A DNA stretch of 64,000 bases from Archangium lansingense (GCF_026626635.1 NZ_JAPNKA010000001.1:6324001-6388000), one strand, 5' to 3'; positions 38,035 to 46,198 are shown, counted from the first letter of the stretch. Program-made: numbers and translations. Notes: generated from the letters alone by a model not told the origin.

Positions 38035-38726
38035 TGCGCGCCCGTTTGCTTCTCGCCTTCGCGCTCTGCGTCGCTGCCTGCAAGGGCCCGCCCGCGGACT
38101 TCCAGCCCGTCCAGGACTCGGCGAAGGGCACGCCTCGTGCCTCCGTGTCCCTCAACCGAATCATCGCCGGCCGCTACCGCGCCATCTCGCCCTCGTGCAT
38201 CGGACAGCAGTACACGCTGAACGTGGCGCCAGGAACGGCGGAGTTCCCCCGGGCGGGCGGGCTGTTCATGCGCCCGGAGCAGATCGTCGAGTTCCGCAAC
38301 TACCAGCCTGATGTGGCCACCAACGTCACCTCGCTGTCGTCGCCCTCGCCGCTCTTCAGCCCAAACCTGGTGCGCCCCTACAACGTGGCGGCCGAGTCCG
38401 GGGAGACGTACTCCTACTGGCGCTACGCCTTTCCTCGGCCGGGCGTGTACGAGTACTTCGACACCAACATGGGGAGTCCGGGCCGGCAGGTGGTGGACTC
38501 GTACTACGGCACGGTCACATACGTGGGCGAGTCGAATGCGCCCAAGGCGGTGGTGTGCGTGGACCCGCCCAGCTGCCAGGCGACGCCAGAGTGTCTGGCC
38601 GGCACCGCCCCAGAGGGCACCGTGTGCTGTGCCTGCGTGAGCGTGTGTTGCCAGACGGATGCCGAGTGCACCACGGACAAGACGTGCCTGCGTGGCCGCT
38701 GCGTGGACATCGAGACGGGCGAGTGA
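38034..38726 (+). CDS. Cupredoxin-like, Cys-rich lipoprotein
   Basis: A 230-residue lipoprotein (MRARLLLAFALCVAACKG, lipobox VAAC) starting on the stop of the upstream gene. The middle (NVAAESGETYSYWRYAFPRPGVYEYFDTNMGS) has the loop spacing of cupredoxin-like domains, where YEYF normally precedes the metal Cys. Here Asp replaces Cys at that place, so copper binding of the blue type is doubtful. The C-terminal 60 residues carry about ten cysteines (CVDPPSC, CCAC, VCCQTDAEC, TCLRGRC), which suggests a disulfide-rich tail like those of myxobacterial surface proteins. It lies between a membrane glycosyltransferase gene and an outer-membrane barrel gene, so an envelope role is likely. The biochemical function is unknown. 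Confidence 0.6.
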   Translation: MRARLLLAFALCVAACKGPPADFQPVQDSAKGTPRASVSLNRIIAGRYRAISPSCIGQQYTLNVAPGTAEFPRAGGLFMRPEQIVEFRNYQPDVATNVTSLSSPSPLFSPNLVRPYNVAAESGETYSYWRYAFPRPGVYEYFDTNMGSPGRQVVDSYYGTVTYVGESNAPKAVVCVDPPSCQATPECLAGTAPEGTVCCACVSVCCQTDAECTTDKTCLRGRCVDIETGE

Positions 38727-38731
38727 TTCGT

Positions 38732-40141
38732 ATGACTTCGAGAGCCACCGTGGCGCGCCGCCATCACCTGTTCCTGCTGTCCCTGCTGCTCGCGCCCCTT
38801 ACGGGCCTGGCGCAAGAAGAGGGCTCCACGCCCCCCCGGCCGGCGGAGGACGCGCCCCGGGTACCCGACGCAGAGAAACCGAAGCAGGACGAGGGTCCGC
38901 GCCTCGAGCTGGAAGGACTAGAGGATCCGGCCGGGACAGGCACAGCGGTTCCGATGCCTAACGCCGGGACACCCGAGTCGTCAGCAGAGGAGAGCTTCAC
39001 CGAGCGACTCGAGCCCACCACCACGCTGGCGCAGCGGGCGGCGGCGATCCTCGATCGGACGACGCTGGGCGGCTATGCCGAGCACGACTTCATCTGGCCC
39101 GAGCAGGGCGTGTCCACGTTCCGCAACCACCGGTACGTACTCTTCGTCTACAGCCACATCTCCGAGCGCATCTCCACGGCGACGGAGATCGAGTTCGAGT
39201 TCGCGGGCACCCCGCTCAAGCGCGATGGCGTCCTGGGCGTAGGTGAAGTGCTGCTCGAGTTCTCGGTGGTGGACCTGATGCTGACGGACTGGGCCACCTT
39301 CCGGGCGGGAGTCATCCTGGTGCCGGTGGGTGCGTACAACCTGCGGCACGACGCTCCGGCGCAGGAACTGCCCGAGCGTCCCATCGCGTACACGACGATC
39401 GTCCCCACCACCTGGTTCGAGTCCGGCGCGGGCTTCCTGGGCAGCTTCGACCTGGGCCGTGACTGGCGGCTGTCCTACGAGGTGTACGCGGTCAACGGCC
39501 TGGACGCGAAGATCCTCGATGGCCAGGGCTTCCGGGCGGCGCGAGGCAGCCACCTGGAGGACAACAACGACGACAAGGCCATCACGGGCCGCGTGTCCAT
39601 CTCGCCCTTCCTGGGGCTGGAGGCGGGCCTGTCCGGCTACACGGGGGCGTATGACCTCGAGGGCCGCCGGGTGAACATGGTCAACGCCGATGTCTTCTGG
39701 CGGCTCGGCGCGTTGGACCTCACGGGCGAGGTGGTGCGCGCCTTCATCGATCCCGGCTACGTGCAGGGCTTCCCGAACAACTCGACGGCCAACACGCGCG
39801 ATCGGGTTCCCACGGGGATGTTCGGCTTCTACGGGCAGGCCAACTACCGCTTCCGCATCGAGCCCTTCTTCCGGTTGCTGCCGGACGAGTGGAAGGAGGG
39901 CCACTTCACGGCGTCGCTCCGCTACGAGGAGAAGGACACCGACACGGAGTTCGTCACCGTGGGAGACGTGGCGCGGCTGACGCTCGGCCTGAACTTCCGG
40001 CCGCTGCCGCCCTACGTGCTCAAGACCAGCTACTTCTGGGAGAAGAGCGGTGGTGATGGCGTGAAGCCTCACGTGTGGTCGGGCGATTTCTGGGACGAAG
40101 GCCATTGGACGTTCCTGGCCAGCGTGGCCTACCTCTTCTGA
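38732..40141 (+). CDS. Outer-membrane beta-barrel (porin-like) protein
   Basis: A 469-residue exported protein whose signal peptide (HHLFLLSLLLAPLTGLAQ) is followed by an acidic, Pro-rich low-complexity stretch to about residue 95. A run of alternating amphipathic strands then continues to the end. It begins TTLGGYAEHDFIW and closes with LASVAYLF, ending in Phe as outer-membrane barrels do. Segments such as FRIEPFFRLLPDEW and YVLKTSYFWEKSGGDG fit porin-type strands with long loops. The start at 38732 lies five bases after the previous stop. In this operon it could provide passage through, or an anchor in, the outer membrane for the flavoprotein and lipoprotein partners; that is inference. No substrate can be read from the sequence. 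Confidence 0.72.
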   Translation: MTSRATVARRHHLFLLSLLLAPLTGLAQEEGSTPPRPAEDAPRVPDAEKPKQDEGPRLELEGLEDPAGTGTAVPMPNAGTPESSAEESFTERLEPTTTLAQRAAAILDRTTLGGYAEHDFIWPEQGVSTFRNHRYVLFVYSHISERISTATEIEFEFAGTPLKRDGVLGVGEVLLEFSVVDLMLTDWATFRAGVILVPVGAYNLRHDAPAQELPERPIAYTTIVPTTWFESGAGFLGSFDLGRDWRLSYEVYAVNGLDAKILDGQGFRAARGSHLEDNNDDKAITGRVSISPFLGLEAGLSGYTGAYDLEGRRVNMVNADVFWRLGALDLTGEVVRAFIDPGYVQGFPNNSTANTRDRVPTGMFGFYGQANYRFRIEPFFRLLPDEWKEGHFTASLRYEEKDTDTEFVTVGDVARLTLGLNFRPLPPYVLKTSYFWEKSGGDGVKPHVWSGDFWDEGHWTFLASVAYLF

Positions 40142-40155
40142 GAGCCGGAGAACCG

Positions 40156-40680
40156 ATGCGTGCCCTGCTGCTCATCATCCCTGTGTTGCTTGCCGCTTGC
40201 GGCGGGAAGGCTGTGCGTCCGGAGGGGGCGCCGTCGCGAGTGGTGGTGGTGGGCGCGTCGGTGGTGGAGAGGCCCGCGCCGCGAGGGCTCGTCGGAAACG
40301 TGTTCGGTGGAGAGGAGCCGCGCGACGTGGTGGCCCGGGAAGGCGCGGAGGCCCTGCGCTCCCGAGGCTACAAGGTGTTGGGCGTGGAGCTGACGGGAGG
40401 GCCCGCGCCCACGGTGGAGCAGTCCGCGGCGTTGGCGCGTCAGTACCAGGCGGACGCCGCGGTGGTGTTGGTGCTGACCCGGTTGGACCTGTCAGTGGTG
40501 CAGTCGCTGGGGCAGGCCGAGGTCGAGCTGGAGTCGATGATGGTGGGCCCGGATGGTCGGGTCCTATCGAGTGACGATCGCCGGAGCAACACCACTGCGC
40601 GGGGTCTCTATCGCGCCCAGACGGATTGGCGCTCGCATGTCAGGCAGGCCGTCATCCAGGCGGTTCGGGAGTTGCCATGA
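40156..40680 (+). CDS. Small lipoprotein, unknown function
   Basis: A 174-residue lipoprotein (MRALLLIIPVLLAACGGK, lipobox LAAC). The ATG at 40156 follows GGAGAACCG. The mature part (APSRVVVVGASVVERPAPRG, DVVAREGAEALRSRGYKVLGVEL, YQADAAVVLVLTRLDL) looks like an alpha/beta fold of the type seen in outer-membrane assembly lipoproteins with a putative nucleotide- or protein-binding sheet. I do not recognise the family. Its stop overlaps the next start (ATGA), so it is coupled to the FMN-binding protein gene. Confidence 0.6.
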   Translation: MRALLLIIPVLLAACGGKAVRPEGAPSRVVVVGASVVERPAPRGLVGNVFGGEEPRDVVAREGAEALRSRGYKVLGVELTGGPAPTVEQSAALARQYQADAAVVLVLTRLDLSVVQSLGQAEVELESMMVGPDGRVLSSDDRRSNTTARGLYRAQTDWRSHVRQAVIQAVRELP

Positions 40681-41267
40681 GCGTGGTAAGGGGAATGGCC
40701 GTGAAGCACTTCGTGCTGGCGCTGGTGGTGGGGTTGTGGCTCGGGGTGTCGCTGCCCGCGCGGGCGGCGGGCACGTTCTTCACGACGCCGCAGGTCCTCA
40801 AGGAGTTCTTCCCCAAGAGCGAGCGGGTCTCCTACCGCAAGGTGAAGCTCGGCCCTGCTGAGCTGGCCGCGGTCCAGGGGCGGCTCGGGTACAAGCCAGC
40901 GAAGCCCGAGTACGTCATCTTCGTGGCCACCACGGGGGATCACGTGGACGGCTACGCCATCATCGACGAGGAGCTCGGGCAGCATGAGCAGATCACCTTC
41001 GCGGTGAAGCTGTCGCCCCAGGGCGTGGTCGAGCGTCACGAGGTGATGGTGTACCGGGAGTCCTACGGCCAGGAGATCACCGACGCGCGCTTCCGCCGCC
41101 AGTTCCAGGGGAAGACGGTGAAGGATGCGGTGCGGGCGGGGGTGGACATCGACGTGGTGACGGGAGCGACCATTTCGTCCAGGTCGATGTCCCTGGGGGT
41201 GCGCCGCGCGCTGGTGCTGCTGGACGAGCTCATTCTCAAGCCCGAACTGGGTGCGCCCAAGGGGTAG
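40677..41267 (+). CDS. Exported FMN-binding domain protein (RnfG/NqrC-like)
   Basis: A 196-residue exported protein with signal peptide (HFVLALVVGLWLGVSLPARAAG) and an FMN-binding domain like those of RnfG, NqrC and NosR. The covalent flavin site is visible as VVTGATISSRS, with Thr165 as the predicted phosphoester acceptor. ApbE enzymes attach FMN at exactly such [ST]GATx[ST] sites, and an apbE gene lies about 4.3 kb upstream on the other strand. The upstream part (GYAIIDEELGQHEQITFAVKLSPQGVVERHEVMVYRESYG) matches the family fold. The start overlaps the previous stop (ATGA); an internal ATG at 40695 is possible. It should act as a one- or two-electron carrier outside the cytoplasm. The neighbouring 4-TM protein is a candidate membrane partner. 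Confidence 0.85.
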   Translation: MSVVRGMAVKHFVLALVVGLWLGVSLPARAAGTFFTTPQVLKEFFPKSERVSYRKVKLGPAELAAVQGRLGYKPAKPEYVIFVATTGDHVDGYAIIDEELGQHEQITFAVKLSPQGVVERHEVMVYRESYGQEITDARFRRQFQGKTVKDAVRAGVDIDVVTGATISSRSMSLGVRRALVLLDELILKPELGAPKG

Positions 41268-41274
41268 ACTTCTC

Positions 41275-41889
41275 GTGCGTCAGTACGCTCGGCCGTTTCC
41301 CATTACCCGCCTCTCGCTGGAGGCGCGCGTCCTCTACACCGGCTTCCTGCTGTTCCTGGTGCTGGGCTTCATGTCCTCGGTGTGGCTGTACGCGGACTCG
41401 TTCGGAGGCCTGTCCGGACAGAGCACGGCGGAGTACTACCGGGGTGGTGCCGCGCCCGCCGAGCCGAGGCCAGAGGTAGACGCCGCGGGAGGTCCGGCGC
41501 TGGAGCTGCCCTCGGATGGGCCCGCGCTGGACCTGCCCGGGGAGACGGCGGCCGCTGTGCCCATGCGGCTGGAGAAGCCCGCGCGTCAGGTGATGGAGAC
41601 GTTCCACTTCCACCTGTTCACGGTGCCGGTGGTGCTGCTCATCGTGGGGCACCTGTTCATGCTGACGGCGCTGTCCACGCGGTTGAAGGTGGGCGTCATC
41701 GCGGTGGCCTCGGTGGCGACGTTCGTGCACCTGCTGGCGCCGTTGCTGGTGCGCTTCGTGGGGCCCCAGTGGGGCTGGCTGATGCCGGTGTCGGTGGTGG
41801 GCGCCGCGGTGGGGTGGTTGCCGATGCTGGTATGGCCGCTGTGGGAGATGTGGCGGCCGGTGCCAGCCGCGGAGGTGACGACGGGATGA
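41275..41889 (+). CDS. Four-TM membrane protein with conserved-looking histidines
   Basis: A 204-residue membrane protein. The first membrane segment (VLYTGFLLFLVLGFMSSVWLYA) is followed by a Pro/Ala/Glu-rich external loop. Three more segments then follow: FHLFTVPVVLLIVGHLFMLTAL, VGVIAVASVATFVHLLAPLLV and LMPVSVVGAAVGWLPMLVWPLW. Histidines 111, 113, 126 and 152 lie in or next to the second and third segments, an arrangement that could ligate haem or a metal as in small b-type cytochromes. I do not recognise the family, and haem binding is inference. A GTG at 41251, inside the preceding gene, is an alternative start. The stop overlaps the next gene (ATGA). Its place directly after the FMN-binding protein suggests it passes electrons to or from that protein. 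Confidence 0.6.
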   Translation: MRQYARPFPITRLSLEARVLYTGFLLFLVLGFMSSVWLYADSFGGLSGQSTAEYYRGGAAPAEPRPEVDAAGGPALELPSDGPALDLPGETAAAVPMRLEKPARQVMETFHFHLFTVPVVLLIVGHLFMLTALSTRLKVGVIAVASVATFVHLLAPLLVRFVGPQWGWLMPVSVVGAAVGWLPMLVWPLWEMWRPVPAAEVTTG

Positions 41890-42611
41890 TCAGCGTCGTC
41901 ATCCCCGCTCGCGACGAGGTGCGCGCCATCGCCGGAGTGGTGCGGCGAGTGGGAGAGGCGCTGGCGGGGGAGGCGCACGAGATCCTCGTGGTGGACGATG
42001 GCTCGCGGGATGGCACGGGCGCGGTGGCGCGTGAGGCCGGGGCGCGAGTGCTGACCTTGAACGGGGTGGGCTACGGCGCGGCGATCAAAGCCGGTGCCGC
42101 CCAGGCGCACGGCTCTCTGCTGGCGCTCATCGACGCGGATGGGACATACCCGGAGTCAGCGCTGCCGGAGCTGCTGGGGGCAGTTCGCGGAGGCGCGCGG
42201 CAGGCGATTGGTGCCCGGCCCAAGCTCGGGGCCTCCGAGCCCATCGCACGCTCGGCGGTGAAGGCGCTCTTCCGGGGCGCGGTGCGGTGGCTGGGGGGCT
42301 TCGAGGCACCGGATCTCAACTCGGGCCTGCGGGTGCTGCGCACGGCGGATCTGCTGTCGCTCGCGCCGGTGCTGCCGGACCGGTTCTCACTCACCACGAC
42401 GCTGACACTTGCCCTGGCGGCGGCGGGGGACCCCATCGTCTTCCTGCCCATCGACTACCACGCACGCGTGGGCCGTTCGAAGTGGCGGCCGGTGCAGGAC
42501 ACGTGGCTGATGGGGCGCACGGTGGCGCGAGGCATCGGCTGGCTGCGCGCGGGTCGGGCACCGAAGACGCTCACGGCGCTGGAGCTGCCGGCGGTGGGAG
42601 GCACGGGGTGA
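41886..42611 (+). CDS. GT2 glycosyltransferase, dolichyl/polyprenyl-phosphate sugar synthase-like
   Basis: A 241-residue GT-A fold enzyme with the N-terminal strand MISVVIPARDE, ILVVDDGSRDGT (nucleotide-binding Asp) and the LIDADGTYP metal motif. Later come DLNSGLRVLRTADLL and FLPIDYHARVGRSKWRPVQDT, typical of the DPM1/GtrB-like branch that transfers a sugar from a nucleotide donor to a polyprenyl phosphate. There is no C-terminal membrane segment, as in short DPM1-like enzymes. Start and stop both overlap their neighbours by four bases. It could supply the lipid-linked sugar used by the GT-C-like protein at the head of the operon. The sugar is unknown. Confidence 0.85.
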   Translation: MISVVIPARDEVRAIAGVVRRVGEALAGEAHEILVVDDGSRDGTGAVAREAGARVLTLNGVGYGAAIKAGAAQAHGSLLALIDADGTYPESALPELLGAVRGGARQAIGARPKLGASEPIARSAVKALFRGAVRWLGGFEAPDLNSGLRVLRTADLLSLAPVLPDRFSLTTTLTLALAAAGDPIVFLPIDYHARVGRSKWRPVQDTWLMGRTVARGIGWLRAGRAPKTLTALELPAVGGTG

Positions 42612-43966
42612 GCGCGGTGGTGGTCATCGGCGCGGGGCCCTCGGGGCTGGCCGCGGCGCATGCGCTCGTCCGCGCGGGGAAGCGAGTGGTGGTGCTCGAG
42701 GCGGCCGAACAGGTGGGCGGACTCTCGGGCTCGTTCGACTTCGCGGGCTTCAAGGTGGATTACGGCCCGCACCGGCTGCACCAGGCGGCGGGGCCGGAGG
42801 TGCTGGAACTCTACCGGGCGGCCCTGGGCGGCGCGCTGCATGTGAGGGCGCGCAGCGGCCTGGTGCACGTGGGCGGGAGGCGGCTGCCTTATCCCCTGTC
42901 GCTGCTCGGCCTCGCGCGAGGGCTGGGGCTTGGCGAGGTGGCGAGGCATGGGCTGTCGGCGGTGATGGCGCGGCTGCGTCCGCCGGAGGGGAGTCACTTC
43001 GGAGCAGAGGCAGCGCGGCGGCTGGGACGGCACGCGGCGCGGGTGCTGTACGAGCCCGCGGCAAGAAAAGTGTGGGGCCTGGCGCCGGAGGAGCTGGACG
43101 CCTCGCTCGGACGGGCTCGAGTGCAGAAGGGAGGCCCGCTGGCGGTGGTGCGCGCTGCGCTCGGGCGCGGAGGTGCGTCCGCGGGGCGGCGGTACTTCTA
43201 CCCGGAGGGCGGAGTCGGCGCGCTGGCCGAGGGTCTCGCGGAAGGACTCCGTCGGGCCGGTGGCGAGGTGCGGTGTGGCGCGGCGGCCGAGAGGTTGGTG
43301 CTAGAGCGCGGGCGGGTGAAGGCGGTGGTGGTGGCGGGGCGAGAAGTGCCGGCGGAGTCGGTGGTGGCGACAGTGCCGCTGCCGCTGCTGTGCGAGTGGA
43401 CGGGGCGGGCGGAGGCGGCCGAGGGGCTGGGCTACCGCGCCCTGACGTTGCTGTATCTGCTGCTCGCGACGCAGCGAGGCACGCCGCAGGATGTGCACTA
43501 CTTCGCGGACGAGCAGCTCCCAGCCAATCGGCTCTTCGAGGCGAGGAACTTCCTGGGCGGCGAGGGGCCCGCGGGAAGAACCGTGGTGGGCTTTGATCTG
43601 CCGTGTGGGGTAGGGGACACCATCTGGCGGGCTTCGCCGGAGGAGCTCACAGCGCGAGTGCGCCCAGCGCTGGAGCGGACGGGGCTGGCGGGAGTGGAGG
43701 TGCTGGGAGCCCGGGTGCGACGCATTGCGGCGGCCTATCCCCTATACCGCAAGGACTTCGCGGCAGCGCGCGAGCGAGCGTTGAACGCATTGAGTGAGGT
43801 GGAGGGGCTCTACCCAGCGGGGCGGAGCGCACTGTTCGTCCATGACAACGTGCATCACGCATGCGCGGTGGGATTAGCGGTAGGAAGACTGGTCTCGGAA
43901 GGTGAGAGTTCCCGGGTGTGGCGAGGCCGGCAGAAACCCTTCCTCGAAACGCAGATCGAGGACTGA
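42608..43966 (+). CDS. FAD-dependent amine oxidase / UDP-galactopyranose mutase-like oxidoreductase
   Basis: A 452-residue flavoprotein with N-terminal Rossmann motif VVVIGAGPSGLAAAHALVRAGKRVVVLEA and the GGLSGSF stretch typical of NAD(P)-binding-8/amine-oxidase-like proteins. GVDYGPHRL-like sequence (KVDYGPHRLHQ) and YPEGGVGALAEGLAEGLRRAGGEV fit protoporphyrinogen oxidase- and UDP-galactopyranose mutase-like enzymes. The C-terminal part ends with SALFVHDNVHHACAVGLAVGR, in which the flavin-contact loop is usual. The GTG start overlaps the GT2 stop (GTGA). Because it follows a GT2 gene and precedes a sugar epimerase, action on an activated or lipid-linked sugar is plausible. Lipid desaturation or oxidation is an alternative. 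Confidence 0.75.
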   Translation: MSAVVVIGAGPSGLAAAHALVRAGKRVVVLEAAEQVGGLSGSFDFAGFKVDYGPHRLHQAAGPEVLELYRAALGGALHVRARSGLVHVGGRRLPYPLSLLGLARGLGLGEVARHGLSAVMARLRPPEGSHFGAEAARRLGRHAARVLYEPAARKVWGLAPEELDASLGRARVQKGGPLAVVRAALGRGGASAGRRYFYPEGGVGALAEGLAEGLRRAGGEVRCGAAAERLVLERGRVKAVVVAGREVPAESVVATVPLPLLCEWTGRAEAAEGLGYRALTLLYLLLATQRGTPQDVHYFADEQLPANRLFEARNFLGGEGPAGRTVVGFDLPCGVGDTIWRASPEELTARVRPALERTGLAGVEVLGARVRRIAAAYPLYRKDFAAARERALNALSEVEGLYPAGRSALFVHDNVHHACAVGLAVGRLVSEGESSRVWRGRQKPFLETQIED

Positions 43967-43979
43967 CTCGGTGCTATGT

Positions 43980-44014
43980 CCCCTCTCCCTTTGGGAGAGG
44001 GTCAGGGTGAGGGT
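43980..44014 (+). repeat. Intergenic palindromic element, copy 6
   Basis: A 35-bp copy with the CCCTTTGGG centre also seen in NRPS copy 1, followed by AGGGTCAGGGTGAGGGT. It lies 13 bases after the FAD oxidoreductase gene, where it could act as a hairpin at the operon end. Confidence 0.88.
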
Positions 44015-44061
44015 CTTCCCCGGGCCGTTCCGTGGTTGTCGACCGCGGTAGGAGTTGAGTC

Positions 44062-45024
44062 ATGAAGGTGCTCGTCACGGGCGCAGCGGGCTTCATCGGG
44101 TATCACGTTTGTGAGCGGCTGCTCGCGCGTGGGGACACGATCATTGGAGTAGACAACCTGGACACGTCGGGAGACGTGACGCTGAAGGCGACGCGGTTGT
44201 CGCGGCTGAAGGCGGCGCCGAACTTTGGCTTCCACCGGGCGGACATCCGGGACGTGAAGGCGTGCCGGGAGCTCTTCGACGGGGCGAAGCCCGATCGCGT
44301 GGTGCACCTGGCGGCGCGGGTGGGGGTGAGGGGGATGGCGGCGGAGGCCCCGGAGTACGCGGAGACGAACGTCTCGGGCTTCCTTCAGGTGTTGGAGTTA
44401 TGCCGGCTGGCGAAGGTGGAGCATCTGGTGTTCGCCTCGTCGAGCTCGGTGTACGGGGCGGGCACGCCGGTGCCCTTCGCCGAGGATGCGCCGGCGGATC
44501 GCCCGTTGAGCCTGTACGCGGCGACGAAGCGCGCGGACGAGCTGATGGGACACGTCTACAGCCACCAGTATGGGCTGCCGGTGACGGGGCTGAGACTGTT
44601 CACGGTGTATGGCCCGTGGGGCCGGCCGGACATGGCGCCGATGCTGTTCCTCCGGGCGATGCTGGAGGGCCGGTCCATCGTTCTCCACGGCGAGGGGAAG
44701 ATGCAGCGCGACTTCACCTACGTGGACGACGTGGTGGAGGCGCTGGTGCGGGTGCTGGACAAGCCGCCCGCGGGGGCGCCGCCGTACCGGGTGCTGAACG
44801 TGGGGCGGGGCACGCCGGTGACGATGGCGAACTTCGTGGACCTGCTGGAGGAGCAGCTCGGGACGAAGGCCTGGGTGGAGCTGCGGCCCGCGCAGCCGGG
44901 GGAGATGGAGGTGACGTGCGCGGACGTGACGGCACTGGAGCGCGAGACAGGCTTCCGTCCCTCGGTGCCCCTGGAGGAGGGGCTCGCGAGGCTGGTGGCG
45001 TGGTACCGGGGCACCGAGGGCTGA
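44062..45024 (+). CDS. NAD-dependent nucleotide-sugar epimerase/dehydratase
   Basis: A 320-residue extended short-chain dehydrogenase. It has the NAD motif VTGAAGFIGYHVCERLL (GxxGxxG), DIRD, the VHLAARVGVRG strand, the catalytic SSSSVYG and YAATK (Tyr-x-x-x-Lys), and the substrate-loop motif LRLFTVYGPWGRPDMA. The last motif, with GRPDMA, is typical of UDP-glucuronate 4-epimerase-like enzymes, so interconversion of UDP-glucuronate and UDP-galacturonate is the best guess. The ATG at 44062 follows GGTAGGAGTTGAGTC. It lies downstream of the envelope operon, separated from it by palindromic element 6, and ends ten bases from the convergent DUF481 gene. Confidence 0.88.
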   Translation: MKVLVTGAAGFIGYHVCERLLARGDTIIGVDNLDTSGDVTLKATRLSRLKAAPNFGFHRADIRDVKACRELFDGAKPDRVVHLAARVGVRGMAAEAPEYAETNVSGFLQVLELCRLAKVEHLVFASSSSVYGAGTPVPFAEDAPADRPLSLYAATKRADELMGHVYSHQYGLPVTGLRLFTVYGPWGRPDMAPMLFLRAMLEGRSIVLHGEGKMQRDFTYVDDVVEALVRVLDKPPAGAPPYRVLNVGRGTPVTMANFVDLLEEQLGTKAWVELRPAQPGEMEVTCADVTALERETGFRPSVPLEEGLARLVAWYRGTEG

Positions 45025-45034
45025 GCCGGAGCGC

Positions 45035-46090
45035 TTAGAAGGTGATCGCGGCGCTCACCGACAACGAGGTGTCGGTGGGCAGCTTGCCCGGGGCCGGAAC
45101 GCTGTCGTACTGGAAGAGGAAGGTGGTGGCGATCGACAGCGTCTTCGTCAGCCGTACGGTGAGCTGCGTCTGGCTGTTGATGAGCAGGCGCGAGTCATCG
45201 ACGAGGCTGGGCAGCACGCTGAACTCTTCCAGGAACGACACGTCCTTGGAGATGCCGTAGCGGAAGGCCACGCCGAGACGAGGGCCGCCGATCGACACGT
45301 CCGGCAGATTGGAGCGGATGGGGTAGTACTGGAAGCGCATCTCGCGGGCGTAGCGGAAGGCGAGGTCGGTGCGCAGGAAGGACTCACCGCCGTCCTTACG
45401 CTTCTGGTCCAACCAGATGATGCCGACACCCGCCTCGCCCGCGCCGCGGAACTCCACGCTGCGCACGTGGTCCGTGTCCGCGGCGCCCAGCAGGTAGCCG
45501 CTGATCTTCTCGTTGAACCGGCGGTCTCCGCGCAGCTGCAGGGCCGCGTTGAGCGCCGTCACCTGAGCCACCGTCTCCACCTCTCCCTCCAGCCCGGGCG
45601 GACGGCTCTCGCCGTAAACGCCCGAGGCCTTGACGGAGTAGATCCAGTTCTCCGACTTGCGCTCCGCGGCGACCAGGCCGTTGAACGTGACGGTGGAGGC
45701 GTTGCCGGTGATGAAGATGAGGCCCAGGCCCACCGTGACGTCCCAGACGTCCTTCTTGGCCTCTTCCTTCTTCTCGGCGGGAGTCTCGGGTTTCTGCTCG
45801 GCGGGAGGCGCCGTGCTGGCAATGCCTCGGGCGAGGCTCTCGATGGCCTCAGCCATGCGGGCGTTGGCCTCGGCGGCGCGCTCGGCGGCGGCGGCGGCGC
45901 GCTCGGCGGAGGTCGCGGCGCGCTCGGCGGCGGAGGCGGCCTGCTCGGGGGTGGTGGCCTGCGCCGGAGCGGAATGCTGCGCGGGAGCAGGGGTCTGGAA
46001 CGTCAGGAAGGCGGACAGAAGGGCGTGGACAGGAAGCACGGCGGACTCGGCTGAGAAATGAAGGACTCTGGTGGGTGGGTGAAAGGCCAC
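45035..46090 (-). CDS. DUF481-family outer-membrane protein with Ala-rich N-terminal segment
   Basis: A 351-residue exported protein. A signal-like stretch (VLPVHALLSAFLTFQTPAPAQ) is followed by an Ala/Glu heptad-like stretch of about 45 residues (repeats of AAERAA) and a Lys/Glu-rich linker. A beta-barrel domain then runs to a final SAAITF, with terminal Phe. The barrel (DVTVGLGLIFITGNAST, GYLLGAADTDHVRSVEFRGAGEAGVG) matches the YdiY-like DUF481 family of outer-membrane proteins. The GTG at 46090 gives this length; a GTG at 46039 just before the signal peptide is an equal alternative, and neither has a strong ribosome site. Function is unknown; the family is linked to salt response in other bacteria. 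Confidence 0.78.
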   Translation of the reverse strand: MAFHPPTRVLHFSAESAVLPVHALLSAFLTFQTPAPAQHSAPAQATTPEQAASAAERAATSAERAAAAAERAAEANARMAEAIESLARGIASTAPPAEQKPETPAEKKEEAKKDVWDVTVGLGLIFITGNASTVTFNGLVAAERKSENWIYSVKASGVYGESRPPGLEGEVETVAQVTALNAALQLRGDRRFNEKISGYLLGAADTDHVRSVEFRGAGEAGVGIIWLDQKRKDGGESFLRTDLAFRYAREMRFQYYPIRSNLPDVSIGGPRLGVAFRYGISKDVSFLEEFSVLPSLVDDSRLLINSQTQLTVRLTKTLSIATTFLFQYDSVPAPGKLPTDTSLSVSAAITF

Positions 46091-46198
46091 TCCGTTGCCA
46101 GAGCAACGCGGAGTCTTGGCGCAAAATCACCGCGGGTGCAATGATGAGGCGAGGGGGAACCCGACAGATGAACTGACTCGTCGGGAAAGGGAATCACC

